In this document: in pieces, positions 1 to 5,100 of the stretch
Position numbering within the stretch: position 1 is the stretch's first letter
Layout: every line of letters begins with the position of its first letter
Assembly (NCBI GenBank): GCA_030613705.1
Contig: JAUWLJ010000199.1
Location: forward strand, 1 to 5,100
Direction: 5' to 3'
Length of the DNA: 5,100 nt
Source of the DNA: Chloroflexota bacterium
GTDB lineage: Bacteria; Chloroflexota; Anaerolineae; Anaerolineales; UBA4823
Made by a program: the position numbers and the translations under genes
Notes under the pieces: model-generated
What the model was told of the DNA's origin: nothing
Databases searched by the model: none
What the model saw: only the letters and a program-made list of their open reading frames with translations

Positions 1-2
1 AG

Positions 3-18
3 GGATATTAAAATATCC
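3..18. repeat. Perfect inverted repeat, 7-bp arms
   Basis: GGATATT and AATATCC flank a 2-base centre (AA), making a 16-base dyad at the left edge of the window. The centre is too short for an RNA hairpin unless the innermost pairs open to give GGATA/TATCC around a 6-base loop. It could be a protein-binding dyad or the end of a weak terminator of a gene to the left, but no U-run follows on the plus strand. Function is unknown. Confidence 0.4.
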
Positions 19-306
19 TAGCATAACTTATCTTTGATGTTCGAAGCGGTATTGTACTTTCGAGTTTTAGCTATTCTCCACCCTTCTCCCACTTTTAGAA
101 CAACCTATATATTCTATTTTTGACCGGTTGACTCCACTCAACTTTATAGCGGAATGAATTTATGGACACAGTAGTCACCGGTCGTGTGGTCAGCATCTCC
201 TTTCAAAATCCTGGCGAAAGTGGGAAAATTCGCATCAGAAATGCAACGCATTCGATCGGTGTTTTAATATTTTTTATATGAGCAAATTTCCAATTGAATC
301 ACCTGA

Positions 307-319
307 TCTGTCAGACAGA
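307..319. repeat. Odd-centred palindrome TCTGTC-A-GACAGA
   Basis: Two 6-base arms, TCTGTC and GACAGA, are exactly inverted around a single A. The arrangement resembles a dimeric regulator half-site pair more than an RNA hairpin, because a one-base centre cannot form a loop. It lies about 520 bases upstream of the synthase start, too far for a simple operator of that gene. Its function is unknown and it may be chance. Confidence 0.35.
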
Positions 320-538
320 AAATCCAATAGGTTCAACGTATTGTCCAATCTCAATGACTGTGTTGATCACTGAGTTGATGAATTTAAGTGGGAAATCTCG
401 TCCATATTCTGCCACCCATTCGATTATTTAAATCTGCAAGTTGAATCGTCCTAGTAGATTATAGTATGCCCCTTCATTAGGGTGGAAACATTAAATACGC
501 ACGAGAAAACTGCTTGATAACGATAAAATTGCAGAAAA

Positions 539-554
539 AAGTTTCCGCAAACTT
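539..554. repeat. Hairpin AAGTTT-CCGC-AAACTT
   Basis: Arms AAGTTT (539-544) and AAACTT (549-554) enclose the 4-base loop CCGC. Read on the minus strand, the hairpin is followed by a short U-run (positions 538-535, continuing the Us of the arm), the shape of a weak rho-independent terminator. The stem is AT-rich, and no minus-strand gene is seen immediately to its right that would need it, so the terminator reading is uncertain. Confidence 0.3.
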
Positions 555-739
555 CTTAATAGGATTATTTTAACGGAATTTATTCGTCACTCTCCTTATT
601 TTGTGGTGTTATCTCTTGTACATCAGCCGAAATGAGATAATTTGTAACAACCAGATCAAAATGCATAATATTCCTGATTTGCTCCATACAAATACGGACC
701 AGACATTCGGTATATTAATATAAGATTTATGACCAACGA

Positions 740-768
740 TAGGCAAATTCTGGATTCGCCTTTATAAT
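740..768 (+). promoter_or_regulatory. Candidate sigma-70 promoter for the KAS III-like gene
   Basis: A perfect -10 hexamer, TATAAT, lies at 763-768. With a standard 17-base spacer, the -35 position (740-745) reads TAGGCA, matching four of six consensus bases (T, G, C and A). Transcription would begin near 775, giving a leader of about 60 bases before the ATG at 836. An imperfect dyad (TAATCT at 765-770 with AGATTA at 787-792) overlaps the -10 box and start site, and could be an operator or a leader hairpin. The call rests on motif match and position only. Confidence 0.45.
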
Positions 769-823
769 CTTGGCTTATTTCAGACCAGATTAGACTAAAG
801 TGGATTGGGCGTGCTTGAAATTC

Positions 824-830
824 AAAGGAG
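824..830 (+). promoter_or_regulatory. Shine-Dalgarno AAAGGAG that sets the synthase start
   Basis: AAAGGAG is a strong match to the anti-Shine-Dalgarno sequence. It ends 5 bases before the ATG at 836 and only 2 bases before the ATG at 833, so 836 is the better start. The in-frame GTG at 800 would place this motif inside the coding region and has no comparable site of its own. Confidence 0.8.
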
Positions 831-835
831 TAATG

Positions 836-2116
836 ATGACTGAACACGAAAACCCCGAGAACGATACCTCTGCTGTCGTTCCATTTTTTGAACGTCCTCA
901 AGTTCAATTGATCAATATCCCCATAGGCCGCGGGATACCATTTGGATTTGAACGAATATCCAATCCGGAAATTGGGATTGGTGGTGCATATGGAACTTGG
1001 GGAAAATGCTACGACAACGCAACCCTGCCCGAACTAATTGAACTGACCACCGGTTCACCATTAGAAAACAATGAACGAATGAACCTTGCACCTTTAGGAT
1101 TCATCCACCGCCATCATCTGTCTGGGATATCCGACCAGGATCACGTCAAGATAGAAATTGAGGTCGGTGCGCGCCTGCTGCGAGAAGCAGCAAACGTATC
1201 AGGATGGGAAACAGAAGAAGTTGATGCGGTCCTGATCGGTTCTACCGGACCAGCAAGTGAAGATTATACGGAACAAATTTCTCGCCAGGCAGGTATTCGA
1301 GAGGATGCCTTAAAAGTCAGCGTTCATAAAGCATGTGATGGTTCAGCTGGTGCATTACATCTTACTTTAAATCCGGACCTGGCTTATAACAAGCTAACGA
1401 AAACAAACCTCGCAAAAAAATTGTTTGGAAAGAAAGTGCTGGTTGGTGGTATAGAAGGGTTAAGCCGTTCTGTGCAAAAATCCTTAGATAAGAATGCCCT
1501 GCTGGTATTTGGCCACGGCGCCGGAATCATTGGCTTGATACCCGGTGAGTCGATGGAGTTCCTGGTTGGGGATACCCAGGAAGTCTATGATGAGCAAGGT
1601 GTGTTGGCAGTTCATATGTCCTACCCGCACTCAGGGCAAAGAATTGAAGGTCGATCGATGGTTGAGGTAACTCAGATAGACCCATATAGTATGCGGTTTG
1701 CCGGTTTGATGCATGAACCCGAGAATGGTTTACCAGTCTTCATGGCTGGATCAATGGGCATGGTCAAACTTTTCGTCCGCAATGGTGTCCAGATCGTCCG
1801 CAAGGTCTATAATTCTTATCGCGATAAAATGGGTCAGATCGGCACGCTTGGAAAGTCAATTGAGGTAGCTATCGTTCACCATGCAAACCTTAAAATCAAT
1901 TCTTTAAAACAGAAGCACCTTAATAGAGAAGGGATTTACGTTCCCATGCCTTGGGTAATTCGAGAATTCGGTAATGTCAGTGCAGCTTCTAATATGATCG
2001 CATTCTTACGAGAGCTTCCCAAAATGAAACCTGGCGATCACATTCTGTTCGATGGATTTGGTGCCGGAACGTATTATGATGTGTTTGTCGTGTCGCTTGG
2101 AAATGCGGCTGAATGA
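836..2116 (+). CDS. FabH-like beta-ketoacyl-ACP synthase III (KAS III) family protein, long form
   Basis: This 426-residue protein has the thiolase fold features of KAS III enzymes, which join an acyl-CoA (or other acyl thioester) to malonyl-ACP or a related acceptor by decarboxylative Claisen condensation in the cytoplasm. The triad is intact: Cys167 in VHKACDGSAGAL, His348 in VHHANLKI (the HQAN motif of FabH) and Asn380 in GNVSAAS. VDAVLIGSTGP (about 129-139) matches the conserved N-terminal half, and FGAGTYYDVFVVSL matches the C-terminal glycine-rich strand. FabH is usually near 317-330 residues. Here there is about 50 extra at the N-terminus, and the Cys-to-His distance is 181 residues against about 132 in E. 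coli FabH, so there is an insertion between the domains. The FGDGA motif reads FGHGA. The gene stands alone on the plus strand, with no acyl carrier protein or other fatty acid gene in view, so its substrate and pathway (fatty acid initiation, polyketide-like or hydrocarbon product) cannot be assigned. Start chosen at 836 from the Shine-Dalgarno spacing; a GTG at 800 would add 12 residues. Confidence 0.88.
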   Translation: MTEHENPENDTSAVVPFFERPQVQLINIPIGRGIPFGFERISNPEIGIGGAYGTWGKCYDNATLPELIELTTGSPLENNERMNLAPLGFIHRHHLSGISDQDHVKIEIEVGARLLREAANVSGWETEEVDAVLIGSTGPASEDYTEQISRQAGIREDALKVSVHKACDGSAGALHLTLNPDLAYNKLTKTNLAKKLFGKKVLVGGIEGLSRSVQKSLDKNALLVFGHGAGIIGLIPGESMEFLVGDTQEVYDEQGVLAVHMSYPHSGQRIEGRSMVEVTQIDPYSMRFAGLMHEPENGLPVFMAGSMGMVKLFVRNGVQIVRKVYNSYRDKMGQIGTLGKSIEVAIVHHANLKINSLKQKHLNREGIYVPMPWVIREFGNVSAASNMIAFLRELPKMKPGDHILFDGFGAGTYYDVFVVSLGNAAE

Positions 2117-2213
2117 GTCTCATTTGTTCTCTGGGAGATCAATACGGTTGAGTATGGTATTCTCATCCAGAATTTGACGAGAATAATTGATCCGACAACA
2201 GAAATACGCAAAG

Positions 2214-2248
2214 AAAAAGTGGCGATATTATGCAATCGCCACTTTTTT
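2214..2248. terminator. Bidirectional rho-independent terminator between convergent genes
   Basis: GTGGCGAT (2219-2226) pairs perfectly with ATCGCCAC (2235-2242) around an 8-base loop. The stem is flanked by AAAAA on the left (2214-2218) and TTTTTT on the right (2243-2248). On the plus strand this is a GC-rich stem followed by a U-run, ending the synthase transcript about 100 bases after its stop. On the minus strand the A-run becomes a U-run, ending the importer operon about 20 bases after the ATPase stop. The A and T tracts can extend the stem to 13 pairs. Its place between two converging genes fits both roles. Confidence 0.9.
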
Positions 2249-2265
2249 ATTTGTCCAAGCCAGAA

Positions 2266-3024
2266 TCATTGTTTGATGATTTGAGAAAGGAACAATTTGG
2301 TTCGATCTTCCTGGGGGTTGTTGAATATGTCATGAGGGGTGCCGCTTTCTACAATTAATCCATCATCAAAGAAATACATGCGGTCAGCAACTCCGCGGGC
2401 GAATCCCATCTCGTGGGTTACCACCACCATGGTCATCCCGCTTTGCGCTAATTCGATCATTACATCCAGAACTTCTTTGATCATCTCAGGGTCGAGGGCG
2501 GAGGTGGGTTCATCAAACAGCATGATTTTTGGCTGCATTGCCAGCGCACGAGCGATCGCCACTCTTTGCTGCTGCCCACCCGATAACTGCCCGGGATATT
2601 TGTGAGCTTGCTCTGGAATGCCAACCCGCTCCAGGATCTGCATCGCGAGCTCTTCTGCATCTTGTTTCTTCCATTTCCTGACCCAGATTGGGGCTAAAGT
2701 CACATTTGACAGAACGGTAAGATGGGGAAATAGGTTGAATTGCTGGAAAACCATACCAGTTTCCATGCGAATTTTCTCGATATTGCGCACATCATGGCTC
2801 AGTTCTATACCATCGACAATGATCTGACCCTGATGATGTTCTTCCAGCCGGTTGAGGGTGCGGATAAAAGTTGATTTGCCAGAACCTGAAGGTCCGAAAA
2901 TCACCACCACTTCACCTTTGTGGACCTCCATAGTTATTCCTTTTAAGGCTTGAAAATCGCCAAACCATTTATGCACATCGTGGGCAATAATAATCGGCAA
3001 CTGGTCGGCAGCTTGTTCACTCAT
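2266..3024 (-). CDS. aapP: Polar amino acid ABC importer, ATP-binding subunit (AapP/BztD/GlnQ type)
   Basis: This 252-residue cytoplasmic ATPase powers the importer whose permeases are encoded just upstream. All nucleotide-binding motifs are intact: Walker [10 protein letters not shown] (44-52), Q-loop Gln94, signature LSGGQ (147-151), Walker B IMLFDEP (167-173, Asp171 and catalytic Glu172), D-loop SALD (175-178) and H-loop His204. The C-terminal stretch with [13 protein letters not shown] and the length are typical of the GlnQ/HisP/AapP family (about 240-260 residues), with no added regulatory domain. Family membership is clear; the exact substrate comes from context only, and GlnQ would be an equally common label. 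An upstream in-frame ATG at 3036 would add four residues, but the ATG at 3024 has GGAG 6 bases ahead (3034-3031), whereas the upstream one has no such site. It is the last gene of the operon, followed by the bidirectional terminator. Confidence 0.95.
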   Translation of the reverse strand: MSEQAADQLPIIIAHDVHKWFGDFQALKGITMEVHKGEVVVIFGPSGSGKSTFIRTLNRLEEHHQGQIIVDGIELSHDVRNIEKIRMETGMVFQQFNLFPHLTVLSNVTLAPIWVRKWKKQDAEELAMQILERVGIPEQAHKYPGQLSGGQQQRVAIARALAMQPKIMLFDEPTSALDPEMIKEVLDVMIELAQSGMTMVVVTHEMGFARGVADRMYFFDDGLIVESGTPHDIFNNPQEDRTKLFLSQIIKQ

Positions 3025-3030
3025 ATCTAT

Positions 3031-3034
3031 CTCC
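3031..3034 (-). promoter_or_regulatory. Shine-Dalgarno GGAG that sets the ATPase start
   Basis: On the minus strand GGAG is followed by a 6-base spacer and then the ATG at 3024. It lies within the codons that would be translated if the ATG at 3036 were used, and that ATG has no comparable purine-rich site before it. This favours the shorter 252-residue protein. Confidence 0.65.
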
Positions 3035-3039
3035 ATATC

Positions 3040-3073
3040 GTCAGCTGCGAACTGACTTCGCTAAGTTCTAGCG
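3040..3073 (-). other. Two adjacent small hairpins at the permease-ATPase junction
   Basis: On the minus-strand mRNA, a stem CGCTA/TAGCG (positions 3073-3069 with 3063-3059, 5-base loop) spans the stop codon of the second permease. A second stem GTCAG/CTGAC (3056-3052 with 3044-3040, 7-base loop) follows directly, ending just ahead of the ATPase ribosome binding site. Neither is followed by a U-run, so they are not terminators. They could shape mRNA processing or translation of the ATPase, but both stems are only five pairs. Confidence 0.35.
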
Positions 3074-4282
3074 TTCTCCAACACCGAGCACGGATTCCAA
3101 TCGCCGGCTGGCGTGGGACATCATATAACTCAAAATCCAGAATACAACTGCGATAAAGCCATACACCTCCATCTGCAGGCCAATGTACGCCGGCTCAGAA
3201 TTAAGAACGGATCGTCCGACAGCCAGGAGTTCAAGTACAGCCACACCAGAAGCAAGGGTCGTATCTTTAAACAAGGAAATGAACTGACCTACAATCGGCG
3301 GAATGACTGCCCGCAATGCCTGCGGCAGGACAATCAATGCGATTATCTGGAAATTAGAATGCCCCAATGCCTTCGCTGCTTCAGTCTGCCCGTAAGGTAC
3401 AGCTGCTAATCCTCCACGCACGTTCTCAGCAGTGTAGGCAGCACTGAAAATCGTCATTCCGAATAACGCCCGGATCAACCGATCGAGGCGTATGCCAGTT
3501 GGCAGGAATAACGGTAAGATCAAGGAAAAAAGGAATAAGATACTGATCAGGGGCACTCCACGGATTGTTTCGATGAATATTGTGCAGATCACTCGAATGA
3601 TTGGTAGAGAAGAGCGCCTACCCAGTGCTAACATCACTCCAAATGGAAATGACAGGGTGATACCGCCAATTGCCAGGAACAAAGTTACAAACAATCCTCC
3701 CCAGAGATTGGTTGGCACAATATCTAGTAATCCAAGGAATGACGTTCCACGCAATAGAATCAGGCTGAGGAATAGTGAGAACAACCAGCTAATTAATATC
3801 AGGCGTGGGGTGATTTTGCTGAATCCGGACAGCAAGTAGCCAATTGCTATAATCCCCAGATTCGCCAGCAAAGCTGCACGTATACCTGTTGTCAAAATGG
3901 GTATGTTTGCCGGCCAGAAAGCCAGGACGACAAAAAAGCCAGCGTAAGTGAGGACAAGTACCCGCATCACCCCACCCCATTTCCGCCAGCTGAAACCAAT
4001 TAGTAAAGAATATATTGATAACACCAACCCAACTCGCCATAATTGCCCGCGCGGGTATTGTCCAACCAGATAAAGGATTGGGAATTTCAGGACCGGTTCC
4101 CAATCAGCAGCAGTAAAGATCCAACGAACTAGACTGTATACAGCCCATACAATCAACACCAGTAAAACAATCGTCAGCAAGCCGTTGAACCAGCTGTTGA
4201 AGAGATTCTTGCGCACCCAGGTTTTGAATCCTGGTGGTTCAGGCGGGCGCATAATTTTTGGTGATTCTGTCACTGTGGTCAT
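3068..4282 (-). CDS. aapM: Polar amino acid ABC importer, inner-membrane permease (AapM/BztC type)
   Basis: This 404-residue integral membrane protein should form half of the transport channel, paired with the permease encoded just upstream. The N-terminal half has hydrophobic segments near residues 32-55, 81-98, 105-123, 130-152 and 160-178. The conserved permease domain then runs from about 192 to 390. FIETIRGVPLISILF (236-250), followed by LPLFLPTG, is characteristic of the AapM/BztC branch of the HisMQ family. The EAA loop that docks on the ATPase is canonical: EAAKALG (301-307), then Ile317 and Leu319-Pro320. The extra N-terminal membrane segments and the length near 400 set Aap/Bzt permeases apart from the roughly 220-residue GlnP/HisM type. 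The ATG lies 2 bases after the upstream stop (TAA 4287-4285), with a weak GAGAG site inside the end of that gene, so translation is probably coupled. Aap/Bzt systems carry glutamate, glutamine, aspartate and related amino acids; the substrate here cannot be read from the permease. Confidence 0.93.
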   Translation of the reverse strand: MTTVTESPKIMRPPEPPGFKTWVRKNLFNSWFNGLLTIVLLVLIVWAVYSLVRWIFTAADWEPVLKFPILYLVGQYPRGQLWRVGLVLSIYSLLIGFSWRKWGGVMRVLVLTYAGFFVVLAFWPANIPILTTGIRAALLANLGIIAIGYLLSGFSKITPRLILISWLFSLFLSLILLRGTSFLGLLDIVPTNLWGGLFVTLFLAIGGITLSFPFGVMLALGRRSSLPIIRVICTIFIETIRGVPLISILFLFSLILPLFLPTGIRLDRLIRALFGMTIFSAAYTAENVRGGLAAVPYGQTEAAKALGHSNFQIIALIVLPQALRAVIPPIVGQFISLFKDTTLASGVAVLELLAVGRSVLNSEPAYIGLQMEVYGFIAVVFWILSYMMSHASRRLESVLGVGER

Positions 4283-4284
4283 AT

Positions 4285-5100
4285 TTATCTCTCAACCAGT
4301 TGAATGCGCCGGTTATAAATGTTGAGGATTAGGGATGTTATCAAGCTGATGCTCAGGTAGACAGCCATGATCAGCGCAAAGACCTGCACTGCCCTGCCAG
4401 CTTGATTGATCGTCGTCTTACCAATGAAGAATATTCCAGGATAGCCAATAAATATGGCAAGACTGGAGTTTTTAGTCAGATTGAGATATTGGCTGATCAG
4501 GGGTGGGATAATGACCCGCATCGCCTGAGGGATAATCACAAGGCTGAGCAATTGAGAATAACTTAGCCCGATCGCTCTGGCAGCTTCTAATTGGCCGCGA
4601 TCAACAGCCTGGATTCCTGCTCGAACGACTTCGGCGATGAACGCCGCAGTATAAGTAACCAAACCAATTAATAAGGCTGCAAATTCTGGGGTTAGATGGT
4701 AGCCACCATTGAAATTAAACCCGCTCAAGATGGGTACACTGGCCTCTAATGGATTGCCTCCGGAAATTAGAAAACCGATCAGGGGAAAGATGATTATTAT
4801 TCCCAGACTGACGAAGACAAAATAGGTGCTGCGACCGGTTCTCTCCTGCATTCTGCGTAAATAAACCCAGGCGACGATCGCCAAAATCAGCCCCAACACG
4901 ATTGAGATGACAAAAGGTGAACCAGTGGGTGTCATTCGAGGCCAGGTGAGGTATAGACCCCGCTGGCTAAGATAAACCGGTCCTGGTAAGGTGATACTTT
5001 CTTGAACATCTGGCAGTCTGGAGATAACCCCACGGTACCAAAGAAGCAAGAGAACCAATAAAGGTATATTGCGATTGAACTCAATATAAATAAGTGCTAG
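4285..5100 (-). CDS. aapQ: Polar amino acid ABC importer, inner-membrane permease (AapQ/BztB type), 5' end beyond the window
   Basis: The visible part is 271 codons and the frame stays open to the right edge, so the gene is cut by the window. Just inside the edge, FNRNIPLLVLLLLWYRG matches the conserved RNxPLL...WY block that sits well inside AapQ/BztB proteins. The true start is therefore off the window, and the TTG at 5058 is not a real start. Family members are near 400 residues, so roughly a third is missing. Numbering from the edge, further marks are QRGLYL (46-51), AALLIGLVTYTAAFIAEVVRA (141-161, a membrane segment), the EAA loop EAARAIG (172-178) ending at Pro191, and NLTKNSSLAIFIGYP (207-221). 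It forms the other half of the channel with the AapM-type protein, 2 bases downstream. The operon's solute-binding protein would be expected further right. Confidence 0.92.
   Translation of the reverse strand, partial: LALIYIEFNRNIPLLVLLLLWYRGVISRLPDVQESITLPGPVYLSQRGLYLTWPRMTPTGSPFVISIVLGLILAIVAWVYLRRMQERTGRSTYFVFVSLGIIIIFPLIGFLISGGNPLEASVPILSGFNFNGGYHLTPEFAALLIGLVTYTAAFIAEVVRAGIQAVDRGQLEAARAIGLSYSQLLSLVIIPQAMRVIIPPLISQYLNLTKNSSLAIFIGYPGIFFIGKTTINQAGRAVQVFALIMAVYLSISLITSLILNIYNRRIQLVER

Larger units (their letters stand above)
1..762. other. Gene-poor AT-rich flank, no convincing gene
   Basis: No long open frame with a ribosome binding site is present on either strand, and the stretch is visibly richer in A and T than the genes to its right. 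The frames that do exist are under about 40 codons (plus 162-281 and 278-373; minus 311-415 and 95-196) and are discussed as findings. I saw no tRNA, rRNA or CRISPR-like repeat. The stretch does hold several short perfect palindromes (3-18, 307-319, 539-554, 711-722). It may be a long intergenic region or a graveyard of decayed genes. What lies to the left of position 1 is unknown, so part of it could be the control region of a gene outside the window. Confidence 0.6.

Noticed and set aside
240..252. Small hairpin AATGC-AAC-GCATT
   Set aside because: A five-pair stem with a three-base loop and no adjoining signal is expected by chance.
642..671. TTGTAA ... TAATAT as an alternative promoter
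   Set aside because: The spacing is 18 bases with imperfect hexamers, and it would give a leader of about 160 bases; the TATAAT at 763 is better placed.
1..835. CRISPR array, tRNA, riboswitch or insertion sequence in the left flank
   Set aside because: I found no regularly spaced direct repeats, no tRNA T-loop and acceptor pairing, no known riboswitch core and no transposase frame with terminal repeats.
656..907. 83-codon minus-strand open frame at the left of the synthase
   Set aside because: It overlaps the start of the well-supported synthase gene on the other strand, has no recognisable domain and runs through the promoter and ribosome binding site of that gene.
2159..2184. Stem ATTCTC/GAGAAT after the synthase stop as an extra terminator
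   Set aside because: Six AT-rich pairs around a 14-base loop with no U-run; the hairpin at 2214-2248 is far stronger.
2339..2827. Plus-strand open frames inside the ATPase gene
   Set aside because: They lie antisense to a gene with every ABC ATPase motif intact and have shadow-like composition without any domain.
2950..3839. Plus-strand open frames opposite the ATPase start and the AapM-type permease
   Set aside because: They are antisense shadows of conserved genes and show no motif of their own.
3789..4103. Minus-strand 104-codon frame within the AapM-type permease
   Set aside because: It overlaps the permease in another frame on the same strand and shows no domain; the permease frame has all expected membrane segments.

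Overview
The window holds one complete plus-strand gene for a long, FabH-like beta-ketoacyl-ACP synthase III, facing a minus-strand block that encodes the membrane and ATPase parts of a polar amino acid ABC importer of the Aap/Bzt type. The coding density of the right-hand 4.3 kb, the short intergenic gaps, the Shine-Dalgarno sequences and a rho-independent terminator all indicate a bacterium. Codon use is moderate in GC. The Aap/Bzt permease pair next to a roughly 420-residue KAS III-like protein would fit a Chloroflexota (Anaerolineae-like) genome, but that placement is from general familiarity and is only weakly supported.

Layout: positions 1-835 contain no convincing gene. This stretch is visibly AT-rich and holds several small perfect palindromes, a few very short open frames of doubtful reality and, near its right end, a plausible sigma-70 promoter (TATAAT at 763-768) for the synthase. 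The synthase runs 836-2116 and carries an intact Cys-His-Asn triad. The 149-base convergent gap after it contains a strong hairpin with U-runs on both sides (2214-2248), which should stop transcription arriving from either direction.

From 2266 to the right edge, three minus-strand genes form one operon, read from right to left: an AapQ/BztB-type permease (cut by the window edge, so its true start lies beyond 5100), an AapM/BztC-type permease starting 2 bases after the first one stops, and an AapP/GlnQ-type ATPase. The periplasmic/extracellular solute-binding protein usually found first in such operons is not in the window; if present it should lie just to the right. The two permeases would form the heterodimeric channel, with two copies of the ATPase underneath it. 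The synthase has no evident functional tie to the importer: it is on the opposite strand and separated by a terminator.

I do not see a new defence, mobile or RNA-based system here. The points most worth a second look are the enlarged KAS III with its inserted segments and altered motifs, the two adjacent hairpins at the permease-ATPase junction, and the gene-poor left flank, which may hold remnants of decayed genes or regulatory palindromes.
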